Shown piece by piece: positions 28,828-38,930 of a stretch of DNA of 64,000 nucleotides. The notes under the pieces are model-generated. The model was given only the letters and a program-made list of their open reading frames with translations, was not told the origin of the DNA and did not search any database. A program made the translations under genes and the position numbers. The number at the start of each line of letters is the position of its first letter. Position 1 is the stretch's first letter. Location: contig NW_005179080.1 in assembly GCF_000350225.1 (NCBI RefSeq), positions 372,001 to 436,000 of the forward strand, in the 5' to 3' direction. This DNA comes from Chondrus crispus (taxonomy: Eukaryota > Rhodophyta > Florideophyceae > Gigartinales > Gigartinaceae).

Positions 28828-31353
28828 ATGGCCAACCCTTTCCGTCCGTCGGCCCCAACTCCTCCTTCGTCATCCCCGGCAGCATCCAGCCCCACTCAAC
28901 CGCCTTCGAACTTTCCTTCTTCTCGGCCTCACGGCAGTACTTTGAGCGCAATGGGTGCTCTCAGCACACCGACTTCGGCTCCGTTACCGGATCCTTACGC
29001 GAGAAAATCCGACTCCACAGTCCCGGATCCTTACGCAAGCGTGTCTCAACGTCCGACATCGGATTTATATGCTCGGCCGTCTCACCATCCGGTTTTGGGA
29101 CCTTCTTCCTACGCGACCACGCGTTCCGCACCGGTGTATCCGTCTCAAGTTTACCCTTCGGCGTCGAGGCCTGATCCTTATTCAGGGTATTCTTCGTTCA
29201 CGGAAAGACACCATCATCTTACGTGGATACCTTCGAGGGCCGCTCCTCGAGTGGCGAATCCCTATGCCTCTCAATGTAGTTACACCTACGACCCATACGG
29301 TCATCTCACCCCACCTTCATCCGGCCGCCGGTTTGCAAGGCGAGCGTCCTCTTCATCATACCCCCCTGGGACCTCTTCTCTGGCGATGGCGCCTGGCGTG
29401 TATCCGCGATACGACGAGCTGAAGAACATCTTCATGGAGCAGGCTCCTGACTTGTATCGGTCTGCGAAGTGGTTCTCTCCAGCAGGAGTTGCGGACACCG
29501 CCGCTATCGAGCGCGAGTTCTCCAACGGACGTGGTATCTTGCCTGGAGGCGTGCCCATGCAGGCCATTCGAAGTCGAGATTGGCAACTCCGCATCGCGGT
29601 TCCGGACTCCGTTCTCAAAGATGCGCCTCGTGGCTCTCGACGATCGCCGTCCTCTCGCTTCATGGAAGCTGTTGTCGCCCGCTTGCAGCTGTTTCAGACC
29701 AATTCTCTGATACCAGAGTCGTATAACACTGACACCTGGCAGTACCGCCTGGACGAGGAAATTCCATACTTGGAGAAGTTGATGGCCTGGGGCCAGGGAG
29801 ATCCTGTTCAGAAAGCCGATGCACTGTGGCGGAACACCGAAGAGGTATCTCAGAAAGCCATCTTCTGGGCTCATCCCATTCTTTCCAAGAACTTCCGCAC
29901 GTTGAAACGCGGTGAAACTCTCTTCTACACGAAGACCGTGAGGTTTGAGCGTCGAACGCGTTCTCAGACGGGATTCTTCGTCGCATACCAGATGCTGGAA
30001 GCCAGCGAAATGCTCCGCACCTTCCTGCCTGGACGTTACGTGCGCACTTCATCTTGGTGGGCCGATTACGAAGTCCCGCAGGGGTTCTGGGCTGAGATGG
30101 GACCCATATACACCTACTTTAGCCTATGCCTTTGCGGCTCCTCGCACAGTCTTTGGACAATCTTCATGACCGAGTGGTGCGTATGCGTAGCGTGTACACT
30201 CATTTGGGAGAGATATGACTGCTGGCGGATTTGGTGTCTTCCATCGGAGTTGTTGGCGCTGATACGGCAGCTGGATTATTCCTTGCCCTTGGGAGGTGAA
30301 AGTGTGAATCAGGAAGTGCACAATCTGTTGAACAAGATCGAACAAGTCAATTGGGACGAAGTCCCCGCCGCCAATGCGTCCAGAGACTTTCGCAACCCTC
30401 CAACCAACTTGTCCTCGGGACGTTGTCATCCGACTGCTGGAGACTACGCATGGTTCGATCCACTGAGGGGTGACTTCTGCTCTCGGGAAGAGGCTATCCT
30501 CGGTCGTCGACCGCACTCTCGCACTCCTCTTTCGGTACGTCCTCCGGTGAAACCCTACAGGGCTGACTTAGACTCACCGCCTCCTTTCCCTTCGTACACC
30601 CCAGTGGGCTCCTTGGGGGTTTCTGGAGAACCTATCGATGTCGATAATGTTGAGGACTTCGACGCTTCGAGCGTGCACGCAGCATCTGCAGAGACTCCTA
30701 TAGTCTCGAAGATGTGTCCCGCCGTTGCGGCCCCTGCGACTTCAACCGGTCAGTCAACCGTTTCCAACCCCGTTGGGGTACCCCCAAGCGACCAACGACC
30801 TCCTCGTGCTCTCACTCCGAGGCCTTCCTCTGATTCAGCCGCTCGTGCGGAGTCTCCGTCGGACAAAGCTCACGAGGGCGTCTCGCTTTCCATTCGGAAG
30901 ACGCGTCGTTCACATGCTAAGCGAATTGATATGCGCTCTTCTCCATTCCATCGTCGACAGTCGGTCCCCTTGTCGACGAACCTGAGGTCTGTACCCGTGA
31001 GCACTGTCGCTCCTCCTGTGAATCCTGAGCCCGTTGCGGGTCGAATCTCCACTCCGGCTTGCGTGGAATCCCGGTCTCCAAGCCCTCCTGCGCCTGCTCA
31101 GTCTCCACTCGCCCTTGCGGGCTCCGCTTCAGGAGTCGGAAGGACAGTACCTCTGGTGACTTCGTCTGCCCCAGGGCAACCGTCTTCTGACGACCAAGCT
31201 CTTGCTGGGCTCTACCGCAACCTGCTCTATTCCAAGGGGATTGAACCTGAATCCTTGCGCTCGGCCACCTTGGCAGACTTGCGAGTCCTCGCCACCATGA
31301 TGTCTTCACTGCCGTCTGAGGCAACCTTAGAAGGTAGCTCATCGAGACAGTAG
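28828..31353 (+). CDS. Antisense gene of element C, 842 residues, unrecognised
   Basis: Open on the strand opposite gag-pol, between pol and the 3' LTR. The ATG at 28828 (GTCATGGCC) is chosen because the upstream extension has no ATG. Residues 1-180 are Pro/Ser-rich with repeated PDPYA-type motifs (DPYARKSDS, DPYASVS, DLYARPS, NPYASQ), a short tandem motif. A globular middle (about 200-530) is rich in aromatics and Arg, with a Cys/Trp-rich hydrophobic stretch near 425-470. A second Pro/Ser-rich low-complexity part and a short helical C-terminus (DDQALAGLYRNLLYSKG) follow. No known domain was recognised. It could be a regulatory or Gag-like accessory protein. Length and composition make a chance frame unlikely. 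Confidence 0.7.
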   Translation: MANPFRPSAPTPPSSSPAASSPTQPPSNFPSSRPHGSTLSAMGALSTPTSAPLPDPYARKSDSTVPDPYASVSQRPTSDLYARPSHHPVLGPSSYATTRSAPVYPSQVYPSASRPDPYSGYSSFTERHHHLTWIPSRAAPRVANPYASQCSYTYDPYGHLTPPSSGRRFARRASSSSYPPGTSSLAMAPGVYPRYDELKNIFMEQAPDLYRSAKWFSPAGVADTAAIEREFSNGRGILPGGVPMQAIRSRDWQLRIAVPDSVLKDAPRGSRRSPSSRFMEAVVARLQLFQTNSLIPESYNTDTWQYRLDEEIPYLEKLMAWGQGDPVQKADALWRNTEEVSQKAIFWAHPILSKNFRTLKRGETLFYTKTVRFERRTRSQTGFFVAYQMLEASEMLRTFLPGRYVRTSSWWADYEVPQGFWAEMGPIYTYFSLCLCGSSHSLWTIFMTEWCVCVACTLIWERYDCWRIWCLPSELLALIRQLDYSLPLGGESVNQEVHNLLNKIEQVNWDEVPAANASRDFRNPPTNLSSGRCHPTAGDYAWFDPLRGDFCSREEAILGRRPHSRTPLSVRPPVKPYRADLDSPPPFPSYTPVGSLGVSGEPIDVDNVEDFDASSVHAASAETPIVSKMCPAVAAPATSTGQSTVSNPVGVPPSDQRPPRALTPRPSSDSAARAESPSDKAHEGVSLSIRKTRRSHAKRIDMRSSPFHRRQSVPLSTNLRSVPVSTVAPPVNPEPVAGRISTPACVESRSPSPPAPAQSPLALAGSASGVGRTVPLVTSSAPGQPSSDDQALAGLYRNLLYSKGIEPESLRSATLADLRVLATMMSSLPSEATLEGSSSRQ

Positions 31354-31426
31354 TCCCTTTGGGCTTCAGCATTGCATCCTTCAGTAAACTAGAGTAGTTC
31401 TTCTGCGTAGCAGATGTTGAATCATT

Positions 31427-31441
31427 CCCCCTTCTGAGCAG
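31427..31441 (-). other. Second polypurine-tract copy of element C
   Basis: CTCAGAAGGGGGAAT on the minus strand repeats the LTR-adjacent tract, between the pol stop (31885) and the end of the antisense gene (31353). With 28432-28446 it brackets the antisense gene. Confidence 0.65.
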
Positions 31442-31884
31442 TCAATCTCGCAGCGTGCTACTGTACAGTACATCGGTACACCAAAACATCCCAGATGTGG
31501 TGACGTCACGCTCCGCATTTAATTTGGCCAAATGTGGACTGATTGGACAGGAAAAATCTGCACCTTTGTGTTCAGATTTTCTGATTGGCTGGGCGCCTTC
31601 CAAAATTGGTCCAGAGCGCACGAGCGCATCCGAAACAGGGAAATCGAAAGGCGGCATCGCCAGGGTCTGTACTCCTAAGGATTACGAGATATCGGCCAAA
31701 ACGCGCTTTTGCCCCACGTTGTTATACAGGCCCTGTGATTTACGAAATCGAGTCCCTGGCCTTATAATTTTTCCAGATTTTCCCCACGTGGCACACCAGC
31801 CAGAACACTAGAGCGCATGGACCACCGGGTGCAACCTCGGTCCATGACCTCCGCAGCAGCCTACTGGTTGTACACGTATGATTT
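31442..31884. other. Spacer between pol and second polypurine tract of C
   Basis: 440 bp without a convincing gene. A 118-codon plus-strand frame (31455-31811) has no domain. Contains CTACTGTACAGTACAT, one of the recurrent palindromes. Confidence 0.5.
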
Positions 31885-34800
31885 TCAACCCGACTGGGCT
31901 TGATCCACTTGAGGCGGAAGCGCGAGCTTCTTTCGTTGGAAGTACTGTGTGACCAAGCTCGTAGGGAGCGTTGCGATCGGTTCCCATGTAGCATCCGCCA
32001 ACGGATATCCATACCATCTCACCTTGAGCATGAGCTCTCCGTCTTCATAACCGTGATCAATGATCTTCTCTATTACATATTCTTGCGCGTCCGCGCTTGT
32101 ACCTTTCGGGTCTCCATTCATGCTCGAGGGTGTCACTGTGGACGCTCTAACATTGTCGTCATCGACTTCAGGTGCATCATCTCTGACCTCATCATCTCCG
32201 GTTCCCGAAGTGTATTGTGATTGTCCTTCATTCGTGTCCTCTTCCCCCTTCTGAGGACTGTAGTCCTCGCTGACTTCAGCTAAACCGCGCGGAGCGTGTA
32301 CTCTCTGAGCAAGTCCCGATGTGGGACCTCGACCCACGACGCGTGTTATCTCTGAAGAGATGTCTTCATCCTCTGCTGGATCTGATTCCTCTTGTGCTCG
32401 AGCACTTTCTTGCGTTCCTTGTAGGGATTGCAGAGCTTGATTCAAGCTAGACTCAGAGTCTCCTGTTCTGTCCATGGGACTTGGGGCTAACTCCACCCGA
32501 TCCCGTGATATCTTCTCTTCTTGGTCGCCATCGACTATTACTACAGTCTCTTCAGAGATTCGTTTCACTCGAAATGGTCCCGTGGCCACACATGCAAGCT
32601 TATGCTTCGGAGCCTCGGTTGTACCCTGCTCTTTTCGTACGAAAACGTATGATTCCACCGGGATGTCGTACTTAGGCTTTCGTAAACGAGCATCGAAGTT
32701 TCGTTTGTAGCGAGCTTGTTCCTTCCGGAGACTCTTGTCAGCGGTACGCATGAGACTCTGTAGCCAAGACTGCCACCTGAGATAATACTTCCTCCATGAA
32801 TCGAACTCTTCCAGAGTAGGTTGAGCCTGTAGCGCTAGACTCTTAGGTGCTCGCGCGAGTACTAACTCAAAGGGTGCAATATTTGTCGTCCTGTGAACCT
32901 GGGAGGTCGCAGCATCGCTAAACAAGTCCCACTCCTTCGGATGATCTCCAAGGTACTTTCTTAAGGCTGAGAGCAGCGTACAATTGAATCTTTCCACTTG
33001 ACCATTGGTCTGTGGATGGTAAGTAGTAATGAATAGATTCCTTGTACCCAATATGCGGCAGACGTTCTGAAAGAACCTAGCAGTGAACTGCTTTCCATTG
33101 TCGGACAGTAGCTTGACGGGTGGTCCGTAAACGAACACCCAATGGTGTACAAATGCCAAAGCAATGTCGGCAGCGGATATCTTCTTGAGCGGAACGGTTC
33201 TCACCAGCTTCGAGTAACGATCGCTGATCACCAATAGGAAACGGTTCCCTCTTTTAGTTTCGATGAGATTCCCAAGGATATCAATTGCGACAAATTCCAA
33301 GGGAGCGGTAGGAGTGAAGAGCCGAAGCTCCTTCGCATTTTTGCGAAGCCTAACCCGCTCTCGAGCACACTCAGTACAATTCCTAGCACCTGCGTAGCAG
33401 TCTAATGCCATTGTTGGCCAGTAGAAATGTCTTCTAAGGCTCTTGTAAAGCTTTCTTCCTCCCGGATGACCGGCTGTCTTAGCGTAGTGACTCATGCCTA
33501 GGACTCTGTCTTTCAGCGAACGAGGTATCACTACCTGTGTGTATTCTGAAGCGGTCCTCACCAGAGTTCCTTCGAACTCTTGAGCTTCCGTCGTGAATGA
33601 CAGGGTATTACCTTCATCTATTTGGCGACGAATAGATTCGCAAAAGGGGTCGATTAGTTGCTCGCGAAGGAGTTCTTCAGGCTTTACAGCTTCGAAATGC
33701 TCAAGGGAGTCCGTTCCCTCCTCGAGAGCGAGCAATTCATCGCAGTTTCCATATCCTTCTACGTCTTCTTCATCCGAATCGGGGTCCGAATCGGAAATCT
33801 TCTGTTCCATGACTGACTTCATGCTCTGATGAGTTAAACCGTGCTCTGCAATGAAGCATGGTATATCTTCATCGATATCTTCAGACGTTTCGCCCTTGGT
33901 CTCCAGGCGTGAGAGGGCATCAGCCTGAGTGTTGATTCTTCCCTTCTTGTACGTAACTTCGAAGTCGAACTCGGAGAGTCGAAGGCGCCACCTGATCAGT
34001 CGCCCACTTGGGTCTGAAACATTCATTAACCATCGAAGCGATGCATGATCGGTGTGAACTACGAAGTGCTCTCCATAGAGGTACGGTCGTAACGTCTTCA
34101 GAGCCCAGATAACTGCAAGGCATTCCTTCTCTGAAACGGAGTAGTTACGCTCCGGAGCGGACAAACTTCTTGAGAAGAAACCAATTGGTTGACGAGAACC
34201 TTCTTCGTGCGTCTGAAAGAGTGCAGCACCTATTTGGTAGTTACTGGCGTCCGTATCAACGAAGTACGGTAAACCAATCTTTGGTAGCGCCAATACTGGC
34301 GGCGATAAGATAGAATCCCGTAAAACGGTGAAAGCCTCTTGACACTTTTCATCAAGTGGGCCCAGGTGAACTGGCATGCCTTTCTTAAGAAGCTGATTCA
34401 GTGGATGAGCCAGTTTGGCATAGTGCGGCACAAAACGTCTGTAGACATTGCACAGGCCAAGGAAGCTTCGCAGCTGTGTTTGCGTAGTCGGGTGTTTCAC
34501 CTTGCGTAGAGCTTCCACTCTTGCCTGATCGACTTCGATCGTCCCTGGACGAACTACATGTCCTAGATACCTGATTCGTTCTACAAAGAACTCGCACTTT
34601 CGAAGCTTGAGTTTGACGCCTGGGCGCTGCAGTACCGATAAGATGGCATCCACATGCTCGACATGGTCGTCCCAGTTCCTGGAAAAGATGATGATGTCAT
34701 CTAGGTAGACCAAACAAAACTTCCAGCGGAAAGGTGACAGTAGAATGTCCATTGCCCGTTGAAATGTGACGGGTGCATTGGTTAGTCCGAAGGGCATTCT

Positions 34801-36381
34801 GTTGAATCGGTACAGACCACTACGGCACGAAAAAGCCGTCTTGTCTCGATCTTCGTCGGGGATTGGCATTTGCCAGTATCCGCTGATTGCATCCAAGACG
34901 GAGAAAATTCTCATATCTCCAAGACTGTCCAAACATTCGTCCATCCTTGGAAGCGGATATGTATCTTTGACCGTAATGGTGTTTAGCTTTCGGTAGTCTA
35001 CGCAAAACCGTAAAGAGCCGTCAGGTTTCGAAACGAGTAAAACCGGTGACGCCCACTCCGATTGGGCGGGTTCTATAACCCCGGCTTTAAGCATCTTTTC
35101 CACTTCCTTACCTTCTACTTCTCGAGCTTTGGGGCCAGCCCTGTAAGGTGGCTGCGCAATAGGGCGCGTGCCTGGCACCAACTCAATGCGGTGCTGTGCA
35201 ATCTGGATCTCTCCAAGGGTACCATCCCACATACTCGAGTAACGCTTAAGCATGTTTCGAAACTTCTCTCTGAGACGTGTCGGCACATGACTCAAGTCGA
35301 GATCTTCTACATCTGGTGGCCGCGGTTCGATCCTACGAGCCTCGATTGGATCTGTCGACAGATTACTGCCAGCCTTTGGCTGTTCGTTTTCCACGGTAGA
35401 ATCCCTTATCGGATCTTGATCTGTTACAGAGTTTCGGCCTTCTGCCTTCTCTTGAGAGCGATAATCAACTCCGAGAGCCTCCCCAACGGTTAGTGAGCTG
35501 TTCACGGCTGCCGGGGGGTGTGGCAGAAGTTCTGCGACCACTTGATTCTTTTGCAGCTTCACTGCGTACTTGCCAAAATTGGCTACCAAAATGTGAAATG
35601 CCTTGTTAGGCTCAACTTGTATCACGCCATTTGTGACTACCAATCCATGACGATTGTAAAGAGGGGCGTAGGGTTGAATGACCACTAGACCTGTTCTCTG
35701 CGCCGTGCATTGCACAACACGCCGCGTGCCAGGTTCGACTGTCACTGGTCTTGAGACCTTCACCTTGGGCGATACGCGACCGTCGGTTGGGTCTTCTCCA
35801 GGTTCCCCTGGAACGAGCTTCGGTTTCATCTTCTTAGATACGACTTTCCTGACTATGGAAACCTCCGAACTATCGGTCAGTTCCACTATTCTCCTGCGAG
35901 GGTATATAGCCTCGACAAACTTGTCACAGTAGTCTGCTCCCAATATGATGGTTACAGCAAGCTTAGCGCAGACTATGAAGTCAACTAGCGCTACGAATCG
36001 ACCAAGTCGAACCGGCATCTTCAATGAACCGATGGTACGAAGCGGACGATTGTTCGCGTCGCCGATGTCCATTGATGGACCGTGGGCGATCAGCGCCTCC
36101 ATCCCTCTCGGGAGTTCGGTCTTGCGAATCAAATTGGGACCAGCCACGGTGTCTAACACTGCGAGTGATCGTTGCATCAATCCCACGGTTGGCCCAATGT
36201 CGGCATAGACTTTGTAGTTCTTGCCCGTTAACACCAGTATCCTTCCAGGGATTTCATTTCTCGTGACACGATGCCATGGGCGACGGATGCAATTTAAAAA
36301 ACAAACATCACTTCGCCTCAAGACTTTCTTGACTTGCTGTCGTCGTTGCGATACGACATTTTTAGGTTCATTTTCAACCAT
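31885..36381 (-). CDS. Element C pol: protease, reverse transcriptase, RNase H, integrase, chromodomain
   Basis: 1498 residues, open. The protease is LAVLDTVAGPNLIRKTELP near residues 90-110. A beta-rich linker conserved with element D (RHGLVVTNGVIQVEPNKAF) precedes the reverse transcriptase (KPDGSLRFCVDYRKLN, LVYLDDIIIFS). RNase H is VDTDASNYQIGAALFQ. The integrase has H...H...CTECARERV, AIDILGNL, LSDNGKQF and HPQTNGQVERFN. A chromodomain lies at the C-terminus (YVIEKIIDHGYEDGELMLKV...WEPIATLP). A chromodomain targets integration to particular chromatin marks in chromoviruses. The frame looks whole. Confidence 0.95.
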   Translation of the reverse strand: MVENEPKNVVSQRRQQVKKVLRRSDVCFLNCIRRPWHRVTRNEIPGRILVLTGKNYKVYADIGPTVGLMQRSLAVLDTVAGPNLIRKTELPRGMEALIAHGPSMDIGDANNRPLRTIGSLKMPVRLGRFVALVDFIVCAKLAVTIILGADYCDKFVEAIYPRRRIVELTDSSEVSIVRKVVSKKMKPKLVPGEPGEDPTDGRVSPKVKVSRPVTVEPGTRRVVQCTAQRTGLVVIQPYAPLYNRHGLVVTNGVIQVEPNKAFHILVANFGKYAVKLQKNQVVAELLPHPPAAVNSSLTVGEALGVDYRSQEKAEGRNSVTDQDPIRDSTVENEQPKAGSNLSTDPIEARRIEPRPPDVEDLDLSHVPTRLREKFRNMLKRYSSMWDGTLGEIQIAQHRIELVPGTRPIAQPPYRAGPKAREVEGKEVEKMLKAGVIEPAQSEWASPVLLVSKPDGSLRFCVDYRKLNTITVKDTYPLPRMDECLDSLGDMRIFSVLDAISGYWQMPIPDEDRDKTAFSCRSGLYRFNRMPFGLTNAPVTFQRAMDILLSPFRWKFCLVYLDDIIIFSRNWDDHVEHVDAILSVLQRPGVKLKLRKCEFFVERIRYLGHVVRPGTIEVDQARVEALRKVKHPTTQTQLRSFLGLCNVYRRFVPHYAKLAHPLNQLLKKGMPVHLGPLDEKCQEAFTVLRDSILSPPVLALPKIGLPYFVDTDASNYQIGAALFQTHEEGSRQPIGFFSRSLSAPERNYSVSEKECLAVIWALKTLRPYLYGEHFVVHTDHASLRWLMNVSDPSGRLIRWRLRLSEFDFEVTYKKGRINTQADALSRLETKGETSEDIDEDIPCFIAEHGLTHQSMKSVMEQKISDSDPDSDEEDVEGYGNCDELLALEEGTDSLEHFEAVKPEELLREQLIDPFCESIRRQIDEGNTLSFTTEAQEFEGTLVRTASEYTQVVIPRSLKDRVLGMSHYAKTAGHPGGRKLYKSLRRHFYWPTMALDCYAGARNCTECARERVRLRKNAKELRLFTPTAPLEFVAIDILGNLIETKRGNRFLLVISDRYSKLVRTVPLKKISAADIALAFVHHWVFVYGPPVKLLSDNGKQFTARFFQNVCRILGTRNLFITTYHPQTNGQVERFNCTLLSALRKYLGDHPKEWDLFSDAATSQVHRTTNIAPFELVLARAPKSLALQAQPTLEEFDSWRKYYLRWQSWLQSLMRTADKSLRKEQARYKRNFDARLRKPKYDIPVESYVFVRKEQGTTEAPKHKLACVATGPFRVKRISEETVVIVDGDQEEKISRDRVELAPSPMDRTGDSESSLNQALQSLQGTQESARAQEESDPAEDEDISSEITRVVGRGPTSGLAQRVHAPRGLAEVSEDYSPQKGEEDTNEGQSQYTSGTGDDEVRDDAPEVDDDNVRASTVTPSSMNGDPKGTSADAQEYVIEKIIDHGYEDGELMLKVRWYGYPLADATWEPIATLPTSLVTQYFQRKKLALPPQVDQAQSG

Positions 36382-36497
36382 TTCCTGAAGGATGAGGACA
36401 TCCTTATCAATCTTCGGTGGGGAACAAGGCTTTTCTGCCTCCGCCTGCCGCTGTGCTAACAGCGTCGCTCCCCTCGTATCTGAGGAGGTTCCCCTTT

Positions 36498-38794
36498 CTA
36501 GTTTCCCTGCTCCGCAGGATGCCTATCAGGCTTCCTATTCCAATCAACTCGGACTTGATCTGGAACAGAGAGAGGTGTCGTCGGGACACGATCCGTCGTG
36601 GACACGCTTGGTGAGCTTCCCTCTTGGGCTTCAAAGTATCTCTTGACCTTGAGGTAGCTTGTAGAAGGTATGCCTAAGCGTTCCATTGGCGACAACGCCT
36701 CGTAGTTTGTGATGAACTTGTGAAGGTCCTTGAGGGCAAGTAGGCACGTGGGTGTTGCGTGCCCTTTCTCATAGCAAGAGAAACAGATAAGGCCATGCCT
36801 TCTCGGCGGTAGCGCGGGCTTTTGCCCACTCCTGCTTTGGCGTTGATTAACCCATCCGGGACGAGAGACTCTTGTATTGCGATCCTCTTGAGGAAGTCTG
36901 GGGGCTGGGGTATACGCCCTTCCGTTACGGAATGTTAGCACGGGTTCCGTGGTCTCGCTCTGAGACGGTGTAATGTCTTGCATCTCGGACTCCGTCGGAT
37001 CGGTTGTTCCGTAGGACTGTTCCTCGGAATATTCCTCGGTAGCATCTTCGAGTACCAGTACGTCAGCCAAACGGCTTCCTTCTGGGGAATAATCACTCGG
37101 CCCTGAGGACTCGATAACCGAATCGACAACATGTGCAGAGCCTCGGGGTTTCCAACTCGGATGCATCACTTTCGTCGTCTTCTTCGTCTGTGGCGGTTGA
37201 AGGGTTACCTTCTTACTTCTCCTTTCTCTCGCGCGGATTGCGGCCCCCTGAGCCTTGGCGTAGTTCACCAGCCTTAGAAACGCGATATCGCGATTATCTT
37301 GGCGATACTGTGAAACTATAGGCTTCATAGCTGGGTCCAGGCCTTCGATATACATCGTCATTTGTTCGTCAGCCGAGTAGACGTTTCCACGGCGACTACT
37401 CGCATCGGCTAATCGTATGTAATACTCCAGCTCGTCCTCGTTAGGGCGCTGAGAGACATCCCGAAGGGGCCAAAACGGCCTGTCTTATGTCTTCGTCGGT
37501 GGCGAAACTCCTAAGGAGCCAGTGTACGGCCTCGGGCCAAACCACAACCTTTCCATGGTGGGTACCCGTGGTCTGTGAGACCGATGTAAATTGCCTTAAC
37601 GCCAATCCTCCCAGGAACTCCGGAAGTAACCTTATGGCCTGAGCCTCGTTCATTTCTTGCGTGTCAAATTCGTGGACTATCTTCGCAACAAAAGTCCAAG
37701 ACCATGATTGCGTCATCACCTGTGAAGGTTATCTCCTTCTTGACCTTCGGGGGTATGTCCCTGCGGATCTTGCGCACAGCGCTGCGCCTGGACTTCGTCA
37801 GGTGAGTCTGAGGGTTTCGTAGACGGTAAGTCCTGTAGGAAAGCAAATGTTTGAACAAATAGTTCGTGGGTTGAAGTTCTTTAAGGTGTTCCCATCTGGG
37901 TCCACGCCTTGTGGCAATATCTTCAGGTTCGCCTTTGACATCTCGTCGACTCACGGAGGAATCGATTCCGCCCCTTTTAGAGGTAACACCATTCCCTTTG
38001 GTCCGATTGTAGGACTTCGTAGTCTTACGATCCGACTTCTCGGAAGATGTAGTTCCCTCATCGCTGTTGCTATCAGCGGACTCTGAGTCGCTCGATGAAG
38101 AACTTCCCTCTGGGTCTTCGGGTTGGTTGCGATTCTTCTTGATCCATTTGGACTTGTCCTTCAGGGTCTTTCCCATCTTCTTAGACTTGGAGGTCCTCGT
38201 GAATCGTTGATTCAATTTTTCTTGGTGCGGGGCACCATCTTGTCCATGGTCATCTTGTACCATGTCGTCTTCGACATTCTGTTGAGGAATCGCATCTCTG
38301 GCTTGTTCCAGTGCTTTGAGGCGAATGGCGACGCGTCCAAAGCGTTCGTCAGCCTCGTCACGCGATTTAGCGAGAGACTCGAGTGCCTGATTGGCATCAT
38401 GTCTGGCCTCTTTCGCTGAATCCTGAAGTGACTTAAGCATCTCAGGGTCACTCCAAGCGTTAGCTTTACCTTCAAGGGTCTCGATACGAGCGGATAAGTT
38501 TTCCATCGCAGCAGCAAACTCCTCAGCTTGAAGCTTGAGCTGACTGCTAAGCGTGACAATCTCGTTTTCGAGGACCTTACGGTTTTCCTCGCGGATTTTT
38601 TGGAACATCTTGTTCACTAGTTCTTCAGGGGATAACCCCTTTTGTGCAGTCTCATCCCGGACTGCAGATCCTTGTGGATCGCCAGCCGAGCCGGCGCGAC
38701 TACGCGTGCGCGGGGCTGGTGGAAGGTTAGAAACCCTTCCCGATCCACTCTTGTCCGATCTTGGACCCCGGTTGCCGGTCTGTAAAGTCGACAT
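36498..38794 (-). CDS. Element C gag region
   Basis: It starts with MSTLQTGNRGPRSDKSG, followed by a long coiled coil (about residues 55-170, LENEIVTLSSQLKLQAEEFA and similar heptads), an acidic/Ser-rich linker with a basic KSKKMGKTLKDKSK block, then a Gag core and a zinc knuckle CFSCYEKGHATPTC near 36760-36800. The region has about two breaks. A long coiled coil before the Gag core is unusual for gypsy elements. Confidence 0.8.
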
Positions 38795-38907
38795 TGACTT
38801 GACAAGTGCTAACTTGGGCTGCGGAGCCTCGAATTTATTCTTCTTATTCTTAACCTTACGGTTAGGTTCGAACCTTGATCTTCTTGATCCTTAACCTTGA
38901 CAAGCTT

Positions 38908-38925
38908 TCTAGGTCGGGGGGACCA
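38908..38925 (-). other. Primer-binding site of element C
   Basis: Five bases inside the 5' LTR the minus strand reads TGGTCCCCCCGACCTAGA. It starts with TGG, as a complement to a tRNA 3' CCA end does. Element D has nearly the same site (TGGTCTCCCGACCTAGAA). The tRNA species was not identified. Confidence 0.65.
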
Positions 38926-38930
38926 ATTTT

